64,000 nt of DNA, from positions 1 through 64,000 of the forward strand of contig NZ_BAET01000028.1 in assembly GCF_000252165.1 (NCBI RefSeq). The letters run 5' to 3'. Under the pieces are notes generated by a model, which searched no databases, was not told the DNA's origin, and saw nothing but the letters and a program-made list of their open reading frames with translations. Numbering within the stretch: the stretch's first letter is position 1; each line of letters begins with the position of its first letter. Below, piece after piece: positions 32,076-41,537 of this stretch. Origin of the DNA: Glaciecola punicea ACAM 611. GTDB taxonomy: Bacteria; Pseudomonadota; Gammaproteobacteria; Enterobacterales; Alteromonadaceae. The translations under genes and the position numbers were made by a program.

Positions 32076-33728
32076 TTATTTTGCCTGCTTGAAGCGTTTA
32101 ATGAGTGCTTGAGTAGAGGCGTCTGCGCCGTCAATATTCATCCTACCTTGGATCATATCAAGTACCTTATTACCCAGGTCTTTGCCTAGTTCAACCCCCC
32201 ACTGGTCAAACGAATTCAAGTCCCAAATACAGCCCTGAACAAACACCTTATGCTCGTACAAAGCGATCAACGCGCCTAAGCTGGCAGGGTTAAGTTCATC
32301 AAATATTAAGGTATTGCTTGGGTTGTTACCGGGCATTGTTTTATGTGCCGCAAGTGTTTGCATTTCCTTTTCGGATAAACCAGTGTTGGCAAGCTCTTTG
32401 TAGCACTGTTCGAATGTTTTACCTTGCATAAGCGCTTGGGTTTGCCCAAAGCAGTTTGACGCCAGCATATCGTGGTGAGTTTGTTGCTGTGCTTGGTCTA
32501 AATAAGGCACTTTTACAGGAAACAAAAAGTCGCAAGGTATGGGCATGTTACTTTGGTGGATCAGTTGAAAAAATGAGTGCTGGGCGTTTGTGCCTTCCCC
32601 GCCCCATATAATAGGGCCTGTTCCATGATCTACCGCCTTTCCTTTAAGAGTAGTAGCTTTGCCATTACTTTCCATGTCAAGCTGCTGCACGTAGGCGGGG
32701 AAGCCTCTTAGGTAATGGTAATAAGGCAGCAGTGCATGTGACTGAGCACCCATGAAGTTGCGATACCAAATTCCTAACATCGCCATTATAACAGGCATAT
32801 TTTGCGCAAGAGGTGCTTCTTGAAAATGGCAGTCCATTTCGTGAGCACCTTTTAGCAGGGCTTCAAAATGATCATAACCAAGTGCTAAACTAATCGGTAA
32901 GCCTATTGCTGACCACAACGAATAGCGTCCACCTACCCAATCGGCCATGGGAAATATATTGCTTTCGGCCATGCCAAATTCAACCGCCTTGGCCACATTT
33001 GAAGACACTGCTACGAAATGTTTCGCAATATCCTTTTTGCCAGCACCTTGGGCTAAAAACCATGCTTTGGCAGATAAAGCGTTTTGCAGTGTTTCTTGGG
33101 TGCTAAACGATTTTGAGGACATCACAAACAGGGTGTCGTGAGCACTACATTGCGCTAATACATCTGCTATATGGCAGCCATCAACGTTAGCTACAAACAC
33201 CACTTCTAGCGCGGCAACTTTGCAGGGCTTAAGCGCTTGCGTCACTATTTTAGGGCCTAAGAATGACCCACCTATGCCAATTGCGACGACTTTTTTAATC
33301 GCTTTGCCGGTGTAGCCTCTGTGTGTTTTGTTGTGAATAGCTTGCGTAAAGGCTTTTACCTTTTGTAAGGTTTCCATCACCTCGGGCATGACGTCTTTGC
33401 CATCAAACATAACAGGCTTGCCAGAAAAGTTTCGCAGTGCGGTATGTAAAACAGCGCGCCCTTCGCTTGTGTTAATTTTCTCACCGCTGAACATAGCCTT
33501 GATTTTAGCTGGCAATAAGCGCTCGTTTGCCAATGCATAAAGATCATCAAGTACGTCTGCGCTTACTCTATTTTTTGAATAATCTAAAAACAAGCCAGCG
33601 GCATGTAGTGAATACTTTTCAGCCCGTAGGGGATCTGTTTTAAACATGTCGCGCATATGCTGACGCTTTACAAGCGGCGCATGGTGCTCAAGTGAAATCC
33701 AAGCATCTGTTTGTGTTAACTTATTCAT
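32076..33728 (-). CDS. pgi: glucose-6-phosphate isomerase
   Basis: A 550-residue enzyme of glycolysis/gluconeogenesis. The two PGI signatures are present as VGGRYSLWSAIGLPI and GCIWDLNSFDQWGVELGK, along with the sugar-phosphate-binding GIGGSFLGP and MSSKSFSTQET and the base-bearing MESNGKA. Length is standard. It lies 50 bp downstream of tal on the same strand, linking glycolysis and the pentose phosphate pathway in one transcript. Confidence 0.96.
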   Translation of the reverse strand: MNKLTQTDAWISLEHHAPLVKRQHMRDMFKTDPLRAEKYSLHAAGLFLDYSKNRVSADVLDDLYALANERLLPAKIKAMFSGEKINTSEGRAVLHTALRNFSGKPVMFDGKDVMPEVMETLQKVKAFTQAIHNKTHRGYTGKAIKKVVAIGIGGSFLGPKIVTQALKPCKVAALEVVFVANVDGCHIADVLAQCSAHDTLFVMSSKSFSTQETLQNALSAKAWFLAQGAGKKDIAKHFVAVSSNVAKAVEFGMAESNIFPMADWVGGRYSLWSAIGLPISLALGYDHFEALLKGAHEMDCHFQEAPLAQNMPVIMAMLGIWYRNFMGAQSHALLPYYHYLRGFPAYVQQLDMESNGKATTLKGKAVDHGTGPIIWGGEGTNAQHSFFQLIHQSNMPIPCDFLFPVKVPYLDQAQQQTHHDMLASNCFGQTQALMQGKTFEQCYKELANTGLSEKEMQTLAAHKTMPGNNPSNTLIFDELNPASLGALIALYEHKVFVQGCIWDLNSFDQWGVELGKDLGNKVLDMIQGRMNIDGADASTQALIKRFKQAK

Positions 33729-33778
33729 TTATTTTCCTTTGCGTGAGCACACAACTACTTATACAAAAATATGATCAC

Positions 33779-34738
33779 TTAGCGATTTAATTTTAGTGCT
33801 AACAGCGCTTCAAGCTTCACTTGGTCGCCAGCAAAGTTACGAATACCCTCACTTAGTTTTTGCGTTGACATGGCGTCCTCATTCATTTCCCACCTAAAGG
33901 CTGCTTCACTTAAAGGAGTAGGCGCGGGGCTTGTGGCGCCGTTGTCGACTAATTTAGGACTAAGAGTACCTGCAGTGTTGGCTAATTCTTCTAGCAACGG
34001 CGGGCTAATGGTGAGTCTGTCGCAGCCAGCAAGCTCTATTATTTCACTGGTGTTTCTGAAACTTGCGCCCATTACCACGGTTTTATAACCATGTTCTTTA
34101 TAGTAATTATAAATGCTGGTGACCGATATAACGCCTGGGTCTTTAGCGCCATCAAAGTCTTCATTTTGCATATTTGCTTTATACCAGTCGAGTATACGAC
34201 CTACAAATGGCGATATTAAAAAAGCACCTGCTTCTGCGCAAGCACGTGCTTGGGCAAAGCTGAATAATAAGGTTAAGTTGCAGTTAATCCCTTCTTTTTC
34301 AAGAACCTCTGCTGCTTTTATGCCTTCCCAGGTTGAGGCCATTTTTATTAATATTCGCGATTTATCAACCCCCGCTTCTTTATACATACCAATTAACTGT
34401 CTGGCTTTAGCAAGAGTGGCTTGGGTATTGAACGACAGGCGAGCGTCTACTTCTGTGGATATACGGCCTGGAATGACATTTAAAATTTCTTTTCCGATCA
34501 GTACCGAGAGTCTGTCGCCTGCCGCAGCAAGCTGCTCACTTTGTACATTACTTTGGCTTTTTGCATATTCTATAGACTGGTCTATTAAAGTGGCATAATA
34601 AGGCATAGACGCCGCTTTTAACAGCAGCGAGGGATTGGTGGTTGCATCTACCGGGGTATGTTTTTTTATTGCCTCAATGTCGCCTGTGTCAGCAACAACG
34701 GTGGTTATGGCACGTAAAGATTCTAATTGGTTAGACAT
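33779..34738 (-). CDS. tal: transaldolase
   Basis: A 319-residue TalB-type transaldolase of the non-oxidative pentose phosphate pathway. [14 protein letters not shown] near the N terminus, [22 protein letters not shown] with the Schiff-base lysine, and [24 protein letters not shown] are characteristic of subfamily 1. ATG 34738 opens the tal-pgi operon. A transketolase gene about 12 kb away supplies the partner enzyme. Confidence 0.96.
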   Translation of the reverse strand: MSNQLESLRAITTVVADTGDIEAIKKHTPVDATTNPSLLLKAASMPYYATLIDQSIEYAKSQSNVQSEQLAAAGDRLSVLIGKEILNVIPGRISTEVDARLSFNTQATLAKARQLIGMYKEAGVDKSRILIKMASTWEGIKAAEVLEKEGINCNLTLLFSFAQARACAEAGAFLISPFVGRILDWYKANMQNEDFDGAKDPGVISVTSIYNYYKEHGYKTVVMGASFRNTSEIIELAGCDRLTISPPLLEELANTAGTLSPKLVDNGATSPAPTPLSEAAFRWEMNEDAMSTQKLSEGIRNFAGDQVKLEALLALKLNR

Positions 34739-34902
34739 GTATAAAGGCTCGCTTGTATTGAATTTCGTTAAAGCATCATCATATCAAGTATAGCGGTTGA
34801 AAAACCAGTGAAAACCAATCTATGGGTATAAAATATATCGTTAAAGTGGTTTTTGTATAACTAAAACTTGAGGTGTTTGCTGGCCAAGTTGCTTAACATT
34901 AG

Positions 34903-34916
34903 CGTATTATAATACG
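34903..34916 (+). promoter_or_regulatory. palindrome containing a -10-like hexamer upstream of yaaA
   Basis: CGTATTATAATACG is a perfect 14-bp palindrome with TATAAT (34908-34913) at its centre, about 50 bp before the yaaA start. It may be the -10 region of yaaA; no clear -35 is seen at 16-18 bp. Confidence 0.35.
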
Positions 34917-34965
34917 TATTAAAGGCCAAGTGCATGGCTTAACTCATTAACTAAAAGGTATGTTT

Positions 34966-35766
34966 ATGCTTGTTGTTGTGTCACCGGCTAAAAATCTCGA
35001 TTTTACATCACCGCTTCCTGCATTTTTGAACAGTGAAACGCAAGCATCGTTAGTCACTTCTCAGCCGTTGTTAATTGACAATGTGAAGGAGTTGGTTAAA
35101 AGATGTAAAACACTGTCTCCGGCAGATTTAAGCAGCCTAATGAAAATTAGCGATAAATTGGCCATTTTGAATGCTCAACGCTTTTCGAGTTTTGAGTTTC
35201 CGTTTACCGACAATAACGCACGCCCGGCCATGTATGCCTTTAACGGCGACGTTTATACGGGGCTAGATGCGGGGTCTTTAGACCAAAAATCCGTTGAATT
35301 TGCGAATGCGCATTTACGTATTTTGTCGGGTTTATATGGCACTTTAAAACCCTTAGATTTAATGCAACCTTACAGGTTAGAAATGGGCATTAAGCTAAAA
35401 GTAGACGATGCCAATAATCTGTATCAATATTGGGATAACACCATAAGCGCCGAGTTAAACAAGGCATTGAAAGACCAAGGTGACGAGGTGCTTATAAACT
35501 TGGCGTCTAATGAATATTTTTCTTCAATCAATACTAAACTTCTTAATGCGACGGTTATTACACCGCAGTTTAAGGATGAGAAGAATGGGAAATTCAAAAT
35601 TATAAGTTTTTATGCGAAAAGAGCGCGGGGCTTAATGGCGCGCTTTATTATTGAGCATAAAGTTATGGATGTAAGCATTCTGAAACAGTTTGACGTTGAC
35701 GGCTACTATTTTGATGAAAGTGAATCTAGTGATATCAAGCTAGTGTTCAAGCGCGCCCAGCGCTAG
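34966..35766 (+). CDS. yaaA: YaaA family peroxide-stress protein
   Basis: A 266-residue YaaA/DUF328 protein, a DNA-binding fold reported in E. coli to limit peroxide-driven iron damage. The start MLVVVSPAKNLDFTSPLP, the middle RPAMYAFNGDVYTGLDA and LSGLYGTLKPLDLMQPYRLEMG, and the end KRARGLMARFII match the family well. ATG 34966 was chosen because the AAAAGG site is eight bases upstream; the ATG at 34960 is too close to it. It is divergent from tal and convergent with the DUF4426 gene. Confidence 0.92.
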   Translation: MLVVVSPAKNLDFTSPLPAFLNSETQASLVTSQPLLIDNVKELVKRCKTLSPADLSSLMKISDKLAILNAQRFSSFEFPFTDNNARPAMYAFNGDVYTGLDAGSLDQKSVEFANAHLRILSGLYGTLKPLDLMQPYRLEMGIKLKVDDANNLYQYWDNTISAELNKALKDQGDEVLINLASNEYFSSINTKLLNATVITPQFKDEKNGKFKIISFYAKRARGLMARFIIEHKVMDVSILKQFDVDGYYFDESESSDIKLVFKRAQR

Positions 35767-35815
35767 AGTATGCCAAGTGCGAAGCACAAGCTAGCGCGAT
35801 ATAAAACCGCTGAGT

Positions 35816-36250
35816 CTAGTCTTCAACATACATGGTTTGTTGGAATTGGAGGTTTTGATTACTGCGGCCCTGATTAATATCAATATCAAAACGCAGTATT
35901 TCTTTATCTGAAAACCCTACGCTGGCTAGATAATAAATTGCTTTGCCTTCTTTCACCTGCGTAAACGCAAGGGTTTTGCTTGTGCCCAGCAGATTACGCG
36001 CAGTGCCTGTAATATTTACTTCTTGTGCTTCTTTGGTGCGTTTGTTGAGCACCGAAATATTCACTAAGGCGTTTCTACCACTACGTACTATATTATTCGC
36101 TCGCGCTATTTCTGGTGATAAAAAAGTGGTCGTAAGGGCAATGTAATGCACTTCCCAATCTCCTAGGTCCTTTTTAATTTCAGCGCTGGCTTGCGCCGAA
36201 ATAGCGGCAAAAATCACCCACGCTGATAAGCATATAAATTTAATTTTCAT
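35816..36250 (-). CDS. DUF4426 periplasmic protein
   Basis: A 144-residue exported protein: signal peptide to about residue 24 (ending ASAE), then the DUF4426 domain KKDLGDWEVHYIALTTTFLSPEIARANNIVRS with a strand-rich second half. Function is unknown. ATG 36250 has a GAGG site; the ATG at 36274 has none. It is the last gene of the leftward set yggS-proC-yggT, a place where DUF4426 genes are often found in related bacteria. Confidence 0.82.
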   Translation of the reverse strand: MKIKFICLSAWVIFAAISAQASAEIKKDLGDWEVHYIALTTTFLSPEIARANNIVRSGRNALVNISVLNKRTKEAQEVNITGTARNLLGTSKTLAFTQVKEGKAIYYLASVGFSDKEILRFDIDINQGRSNQNLQFQQTMYVED

Positions 36251-36318
36251 TTTCGTGTTTGCCTCTTTGTTCATATTCTGTGTCTTTGAGCGATCTTATG
36301 ACGTGTATACAAATTTGC

Positions 36319-36867
36319 TTACACAAAGGGACCAAAAGCGCTGCCAAATAGATTAATGATAAACTGTAAACCCAGTAAAAATACCAATACAGACAAATCT
36401 AAACCGCCCATCTCAGGCATTATTTTACGAATAGGGCGCAGCAATGGCTCGGTTAATTGGCTCATCACCATTTCAACCGGATGACCGCCTTGGCTTACCC
36501 AGCTTAAAATTGCGCGAATAATCACAATGATAAATATAAGCCATAGCACCTGATTAACAAGGTTGAATAATGCAAATATAAAGGCTGTAAATAAAGGGGG
36601 AAGGGCGCCTTGAGCGATTAGCGCATAAGTCAATATTTTTACATATACAACCAGTATGGCAAATACCAGCGTGGCGGTATCTAATGGTCCAATTGACGGA
36701 ACAATACGCCGCAGCGGGCCCACCACAGGCTGGGTTGCCTTCACCGTAAATTGACTGAAAGGATTGTAAAAATCTGCTTTTACCAACTGCAGCCAAATTC
36801 TAATCACTATTATCATTAAATACAGATTGAACACTGACATTAATAACGTTAACACGGGAGAAGCCAT
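36319..36867 (-). CDS. yggT: YggT family integral membrane protein
   Basis: A 182-residue inner-membrane protein with four or more hydrophobic helices in two YggT repeats. Each repeat ends with a conserved basic segment (FYNPFSQFTVKATQPVVGPLRRIVPSIGPLD and QLTEPLLRPIRKIMPEMGGLDLSVLV). Family members are linked to osmotic tolerance and cell-division-associated clusters; the function is not settled. It lies 14 bp after proC in the same operon, with AGGAAA before ATG 36867. Confidence 0.92.
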   Translation of the reverse strand: MASPVLTLLMSVFNLYLMIIVIRIWLQLVKADFYNPFSQFTVKATQPVVGPLRRIVPSIGPLDTATLVFAILVVYVKILTYALIAQGALPPLFTAFIFALFNLVNQVLWLIFIIVIIRAILSWVSQGGHPVEMVMSQLTEPLLRPIRKIMPEMGGLDLSVLVFLLGLQFIINLFGSAFGPFV

Positions 36868-36881
36868 ACTTATTTTTCCTA

Positions 36882-37700
36882 TTAAAACTGTTCTGACATT
36901 TCTTTTGCACGAGCAACTGCGGCCTGCATGGCGCGTGCAAATATTTTGTCGATGTTGTCTTGCTGTAGGCTTTCAACCGCTTTAGCAGTCGTGCCACCTT
37001 TAGATGTAACTTGGGCCCTAAGCTGTGATAATTCTAGCTCTGGCGTTTTTTGCATAAGGCTGGCACTGCCTAGCATCGCCTGCTCAACTAAAGTGCGTGC
37101 ACTGGTTTTATCCATGCCCATGTCAATCGCAGCGCGCTGCATTACTTCGGCAATTAAGAAGAAATATGCAGGGCTTGAACCCGCGGCGGCAATCACCGTG
37201 TTAATGTCATCTTCAGTCTTTACCACGACTGTTTTGCCCACGCTTTGCATTATTTGTTCCACTAAATGAACTTGTGAATCGGTAATGTCGCTAGTGGCAT
37301 AAATCCCCGACATGCCTAAGCCAATGGCCGAGGGCGTGTTAGGCATTACTCTGACAATATGGGCATTTTCAGGTAAAAACTCACGCAGCCTTTTTACTGT
37401 GAGCCCGGCCGCAATAGACACAAACAAAGTGTCAAGGTTGTGTAATGTGAAGCCAGCGCATACGCTGTGCATTAAGTGCGGTTTTACCGACAGCATCACC
37501 ACGTCGGCAAAATCGATGGCTTCTTGATTATTGTGCGTGGTATGAATGCCTAATGTGTCTTTTAAGGCATCAAGTTTCCCCGCACTGGGGTTACTTGCCA
37601 TAATATTAGTGGGTAAATAACCCTTGTCTACGAGGCCTGAAATAATGGCTTTGCTCATGTTGCCTGCGCCAATAAAGCTAATTTTTTGTGTGTTATTCAA
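36882..37700 (-). CDS. proC: pyrroline-5-carboxylate reductase
   Basis: A 272-residue enzyme of the last proline step. The NADPH loop FIGAGNMSKAIISGL starts the protein, and the signature AAAGSSPAYFFLIAEVMQRAAIDMGMD ... TSKGGTTAKAVE is complete. It lies between yggS and yggT on the minus strand. The 54-bp gap before it holds three tandem copies of a decamer related to TTTAGGTCAG. Confidence 0.95.
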   Translation of the reverse strand: MNNTQKISFIGAGNMSKAIISGLVDKGYLPTNIMASNPSAGKLDALKDTLGIHTTHNNQEAIDFADVVMLSVKPHLMHSVCAGFTLHNLDTLFVSIAAGLTVKRLREFLPENAHIVRVMPNTPSAIGLGMSGIYATSDITDSQVHLVEQIMQSVGKTVVVKTEDDINTVIAAAGSSPAYFFLIAEVMQRAAIDMGMDKTSARTLVEQAMLGSASLMQKTPELELSQLRAQVTSKGGTTAKAVESLQQDNIDKIFARAMQAAVARAKEMSEQF

Positions 37701-37710
37701 AATGTCCCCT

Positions 37711-37740
37711 GTTAGGTTAGTTTAGGTCAGTTTAGGTCAA
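37711..37740. repeat. three tandem decamers between yggS and proC
   Basis: GTTAGGTTAG, TTTAGGTCAG and TTTAGGTCAA stand head to tail (8/10 and 9/10 between neighbours). They occupy the untranslated gap just before proC. Function is unknown. Confidence 0.75.
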
Positions 37741-37754
37741 GATAGCGTTAATGC

Positions 37755-38465
37755 TTAGTCGCGCTTGCCAAAAAGAGCGGTGCCTACCCGCACCATTGTG
37801 CTGCCATATTCTATCGCAATAGCAAGATCATCGCTCATGCCCATCGATAAGGTGTCTATGTTGTCAAAGCGTTGTGCGCATTGCGAAAATAAATCCTGCA
37901 TTTTTGCAAAACTAGCCCTGCGCTCAGTATCACTCACGTCTGCTTTGGGTATAGTCATTAAGCCTCGGCATTTTATGCGGCTTAAGGGCTGCAGTTGTTC
38001 TATAAAGTTTATCACTTCTGAAGGCGCAATGCCTGCCTTGCTCTGCTCGTCGTCAATATTGACCTGCACGCACACATTTAACGGGCTTTGATGCGCACTA
38101 CGCTGCTCATTTAGGCGCTTGGCAATTTTGATTCGGTCTAGCGAATGCATCCAATCAAAATATTCTGCAATGAGTTTGCTTTTATTTGACTGCAAGGGGC
38201 CGACAAAGTGCCACAAAATGTCTGAGTATGAAGACATTTGCTGAATTTTTTCGACCGCCTCCTGTACGTAGTTTTCACCGAAATCGCGGTGCCCGAATGC
38301 ATACGCAACTACTATATCCGATACGGGTTTGGTTTTACTTACGGCCAGCAATTTAATATGGCTGGGGTCGCGTTTATTAGCGTTTGCTGCCTGTTTTATT
38401 TGGTCGTTAATGCGCGCAAAATTTGCCGTTAGTGTCGCTGTTGCTTGTGTAGTCTCGGTTGCCAT
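37755..38465 (-). CDS. yggS: YggS family PLP-binding protein
   Basis: A 236-residue PLP homeostasis protein of the YggS/PLPBP family. The PLP lysine lies in KLLAVSKTKPVSDIV; FGENYVQEAVEK, WHFVGPLQSNK, VNIDDEQSKAG and LSMGMSDDLAIAIEYGSTMVRVGTALFG complete the family pattern. It heads the leftward operon with proC and yggT and is divergent from pilT with about 30 bp between starts. Confidence 0.95.
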   Translation of the reverse strand: MATETTQATATLTANFARINDQIKQAANANKRDPSHIKLLAVSKTKPVSDIVVAYAFGHRDFGENYVQEAVEKIQQMSSYSDILWHFVGPLQSNKSKLIAEYFDWMHSLDRIKIAKRLNEQRSAHQSPLNVCVQVNIDDEQSKAGIAPSEVINFIEQLQPLSRIKCRGLMTIPKADVSDTERRASFAKMQDLFSQCAQRFDNIDTLSMGMSDDLAIAIEYGSTMVRVGTALFGKRD

Positions 38466-38496
38466 AACATTTTTTACTTATAGTTGGAATTAGCCT

Positions 38497-39537
38497 GTGG
38501 ATATTAACGAATTATTGGCCTTTAGTGTGCAAAATAAAGCCTCGGATTTACATTTAAGTGCAGGATTGCCTCCCATTATCCGTGTGGACGGTGAAATGCG
38601 AAAGCTAAATCTACCAGAGCTTGACCACAAAACCGTAAATGCACTCATTTTCGATATAATGAATGACAAACATCGTAAAGAATACGAAGAAAACCTAGAA
38701 GTAGATTTTTCTTTTGAAATACAGAACTTATCGCGCTTCAGAGTAAACGCTTTCACCCAAAACCGCGGCGCTGCTGCGGTAATGCGGACTATTCCCAACG
38801 AAGTCTTAAGCTTAGAACAGCTTGGCGCACCTGAAATATTCAAGAAAATAATTAATCAGCCAACCGGCATAGTGCTGGTGACGGGGGCTACTGGCTCGGG
38901 TAAATCAACCACGCTGGCGGCGATGGTTGACCATATTAATACTTATAAGCGCGAGCATATTCTTACCATAGAAGACCCCATTGAATTTGTACATCAAAAC
39001 AAGCTGTGCGTACTAAACCAGCGTGAAGTACACCGCGATACTCACAGCTTTAATAATGCACTGCGCTCGGCTTTACGAGAAGATCCCGACGTAATAATGG
39101 TGGGCGAGCTGCGTGACTTAGAAACCATACGCCTAGCAATATCGGCGGCTGAAACCGGTCACTTGGTGTTTGGCACCTTGCACACTAACTCGGCACCCAA
39201 AACAATAGACAGAATTATAGATGTATTTCCTGCTGCAGAAAAGTCGCTGGTGCGCTCGATGCTGTCTGGGTCACTGCGCGCGGTTATATCACAAACCCTG
39301 CTGAAAAAAACCGGCGGCGGGCGCGTCGCGGCACACGAAATAATGATTGGTATTCCGGCCATTCGAAATCTAATAAGACAGGACAAAGTGCCGCAAATGT
39401 ACTCGGTTATGCAAACGGGCCAAGCTCGTGGCATGCAAACCATGGAGCAGTGCCTCCAAAAATTAGTCGCCCAAGGCATTATTAGTCGTCAAGATGCAGC
39501 AGCCGAGTCAATCGATAAATCCTCGACGTTATTTTGA
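38497..39537 (+). CDS. pilT: type IV pilus retraction ATPase PilT
   Basis: A 346-residue hexameric ATPase powering pilus retraction. It has the N-terminal PAS-like domain start MDINELLAFSVQNKASDLHLSAGLPP, Walker A GATGSGKSTT, the Asp box LTIEDPIEFVH, Walker B DPDVIMVGELRD, the His box TGHLVFGTLHTNSA, and the AIRNLIR region. The start is GTG 38497. Its stop (TGA 39535-39537) lies inside sequence that, in another frame, codes for the middle of PilU, so the final few residues may be new, created by the pilU deletion. Confidence 0.95.
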   Translation: MDINELLAFSVQNKASDLHLSAGLPPIIRVDGEMRKLNLPELDHKTVNALIFDIMNDKHRKEYEENLEVDFSFEIQNLSRFRVNAFTQNRGAAAVMRTIPNEVLSLEQLGAPEIFKKIINQPTGIVLVTGATGSGKSTTLAAMVDHINTYKREHILTIEDPIEFVHQNKLCVLNQREVHRDTHSFNNALRSALREDPDVIMVGELRDLETIRLAISAAETGHLVFGTLHTNSAPKTIDRIIDVFPAAEKSLVRSMLSGSLRAVISQTLLKKTGGGRVAAHEIMIGIPAIRNLIRQDKVPQMYSVMQTGQARGMQTMEQCLQKLVAQGIISRQDAAAESIDKSSTLF

Positions 39538-39893
39538 TTGGTGAAATTCGCTCTATGGAAACCATAGAATATGCAATGTTGTTTGCCGAGACAGGACATT
39601 TATGTGTGGCGACTTTGCACGCAAACAACGCCAACCAGGCCATTGAGCGCATAATGCATTTACCTCCAGCGAGCAGTCACGCAAAGCGAAGGTTTGATTT
39701 AAGCCAAAACATTCGCGCCATTTTTGCCCAGCAACTTGTGCCAAATATTGACGGCAACGGCCGAGTAGCTGCGATAGAAATATTACTCAACACGCCGCTT
39801 ATTAAAGCTCTTATTCAACGAAACGAAATTGGCCTTTTAAAAGAAGCTATGGTGAAGGGCCAAGATCAGGGCATGCAAAAGTGTGTCTATTGA
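39522..39893 (+). pseudogene. pilU: truncated pilU (internal fragment only)
   Basis: From codon 39522 the frame reads LDVILIGEIRSMETIEYAMLFAETGHLCVATLHANNANQ and on to AAIEILLNTPLIKALI and KGQDQGMQ, clearly PilU from Walker B through the His box to the C-terminal helices. The first half (PAS-like domain, Walker A, Asp box, about 200 codons) is missing, and after GMQ the frame ends at once with a stop instead of the expected 50-60 residues. Without Walker A it cannot work as an ATPase. A deletion joined the end of pilT to the middle of pilU. Confidence 0.85.
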
Positions 39894-39945
39894 TATGGAC
39901 AACTAGCCGGAATTATTCGTAGTTTAATTTTGAAATAATCAGTTT

Positions 39946-40062
39946 AATAGAAGATATCGAGCTTTGCGCAAGACTAATATATCCGTGAGCAGCAACGAGG
40001 TCACAAAAATTGTGGAAGGGGTGAGTGGCGTAAGCCTGAAGGAATTGCTAGAGTGCGTTTAG
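39946..40062 (+). pseudogene. possible decayed 3' end of pilU
   Basis: A 38-codon open stretch includes RALRKTNISVSSNEVTK and closes with VEGVSGVSLKEL before TAG 40060. It loosely resembles the PilU C terminus (typically EDALRxADSxNEVRL and a short tail) and is in the right place, but 50 bp of unreadable sequence separate it from the main fragment. Low certainty. Confidence 0.3.
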
Positions 40063-40065
40063 ACA

Positions 40066-40416
40066 ATGTACAAATCGTCAGGATTGATTATTTTGGAAAA
40101 ATTTTATACCGACTACAACCAAATAAAAGTACGTGAAATTAAAGCGATGCTTGATGATGCCGACATTCCGTGTTTTTTAAAAAACGAATTTATCCAAGGC
40201 GCCAGCGGCGAAATTCCGCCGCATGAAACCTTACCTGAAATATGGCTGGTAGATGAACAATGGCGACAAAGGGCGCAAGGCTTGGTTGATACCTTAGAGC
40301 GGGAGTTAGCAAAAGCTAGCCAAATCGAATGGCAATGCAGCACGTGTAATGAGATAAACGAAGGTCAATTTATGATGTGTTGGCAGTGCCAGCAAGAAAA
40401 GCCTGCAGATGCTTAG
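40066..40416 (+). CDS. DUF2007-like protein with C-terminal zinc ribbon
   Basis: A 116-residue protein: an N-terminal DUF2007-type domain ([32 protein letters not shown], ending [19 protein letters not shown]) and a C-terminal Cys4 ribbon, [19 protein letters not shown], resembling RanBP2-type fingers. Members of this group are annotated as putative signal-transducing proteins without proven role. ATG 40066 is used, though a start nearer the LEKFYTDY segment is possible. Its last four bases overlap the convergent ruvX end. Confidence 0.72.
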   Translation: MYKSSGLIILEKFYTDYNQIKVREIKAMLDDADIPCFLKNEFIQGASGEIPPHETLPEIWLVDEQWRQRAQGLVDTLERELAKASQIEWQCSTCNEINEGQFMMCWQCQQEKPADA

Positions 40417-40847
40417 ACAGTAAAAACCCAGCTTTCATAAATTAAACAGGCAGACACGCTGTCGACCTTTTCTTTACTGAGCTTCTTGTAGCCGCCCAGT
40501 TCAAATAATTTTGCTTTTGCGTCTACTGTTGATAAGCGCTCGTCGTGCAAAAATACTGGAAGATTATATTTGTGTTTGAGCCTACCAACAAAGCGCTTTA
40601 CGCTGGCAGTAATAGGCTGCTCAGTGCCGTCCATGTTGAGCGGTAAACCCACAAGCAGTCCGTCTGGCTCCCACTGCGAAATGATCTTAGCTAAATTCTC
40701 CCAGTTAGGAATGCCGTCTTGGGCTTTAATTGCTTGCAAAGGGGAGGCGGTGTTAGTAATCGCTTGTCCTACTGCTAAGCCTATACTTTTCATGCCAAAA
40801 TCAAAAGCAATAACGGTGCGTATGGAGTCGCTGGGCAATGTATGCAT
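40413..40847 (-). CDS. ruvX: Holliday junction resolvase-like / pre-16S rRNA nuclease YqgF
   Basis: A 144-residue RNase H-fold protein. The start [18 protein letters not shown] holds the first catalytic aspartate; [16 protein letters not shown] and the C-terminal [15 protein letters not shown] supply the others. In E. coli YqgF trims the 5' end of 16S rRNA precursor; the Holliday-junction name is older. It follows yqgE on the minus strand by 64 bp, the order seen widely in gammaproteobacteria. Confidence 0.93.
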   Translation of the reverse strand: MHTLPSDSIRTVIAFDFGMKSIGLAVGQAITNTASPLQAIKAQDGIPNWENLAKIISQWEPDGLLVGLPLNMDGTEQPITASVKRFVGRLKHKYNLPVFLHDERLSTVDAKAKLFELGGYKKLSKEKVDSVSACLIYESWVFTV

Positions 40848-40911
40848 ATTTACGATCGCATTCTTAACAGCAGCCGTGTTAACAAGCCTTGGGCTAAAAA
40901 GGACCGCATCA

Positions 40912-41487
40912 TCATGCTTGTCCTGCCTGCTGCGTTAGCTGCCATACATTGATGCCCAATTTATTAACCGCTGCTTCCCATTTTTTACTATTAGGGGTGT
41001 CGAAAAGTATTTCCTTGTCGGCCTCAATGGTCAGCCATGCGCTGTCTTGAATTTCTTGTTCAAGCTGTCCAGCATCCCAACCGGCGTAACCAAGGGCGAC
41101 GACTGATTTTGCCGGCCCGTCTTGCTTGCCTAGCATAGACAAAATATCTTTTGAAGTAGTTAACATAATATCAGAGCTAACGTTAATAGAAGAGCTGTAG
41201 CCACCTTTGGCCATATGCAGTATAAACCCACGGTCGGTATGCACCGGGCCGCCGCATACAACAACTTTATTACTTATGTCGTCGTCAACAATTGCACTTG
41301 CATCAGCCATTTTTATGAGTTCTCTAAACGTCATAGTAGAAGGCTGATTAATCACAATGCCCATTGCGCCTTCGCTCGTGTGTTCAACAATAAAGGTGAG
41401 CGAACGTGAAAAATACTGGTCGCTTAATACTGGCATTGCAATTAAAAAGTGATTTTTGAGACTTTGCGTGGTTTTGATTTTAGACAT
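40912..41487 (-). CDS. yqgE: YqgE/AlgH family protein
   Basis: A 191-residue cytoplasmic protein of the YqgE/AlgH family, with [41 protein letters not shown] at the N terminus, [16 protein letters not shown], and [22 protein letters not shown]. Function is unknown; the AlgH name comes from alginate regulation in Pseudomonas. ATG 41487 has an AAGGGA site nine bases upstream and matches the family start; the in-frame ATG at 41520 does not. It precedes ruvX. Confidence 0.93.
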   Translation of the reverse strand: MSKIKTTQSLKNHFLIAMPVLSDQYFSRSLTFIVEHTSEGAMGIVINQPSTMTFRELIKMADASAIVDDDISNKVVVCGGPVHTDRGFILHMAKGGYSSSINVSSDIMLTTSKDILSMLGKQDGPAKSVVALGYAGWDAGQLEQEIQDSAWLTIEADKEILFDTPNSKKWEAAVNKLGINVWQLTQQAGQA

Positions 41488-41537
41488 AAAATAGTATCCC
41501 TTATTGCGTTTTAGCGACATAAATGGTCTTGCATAGT

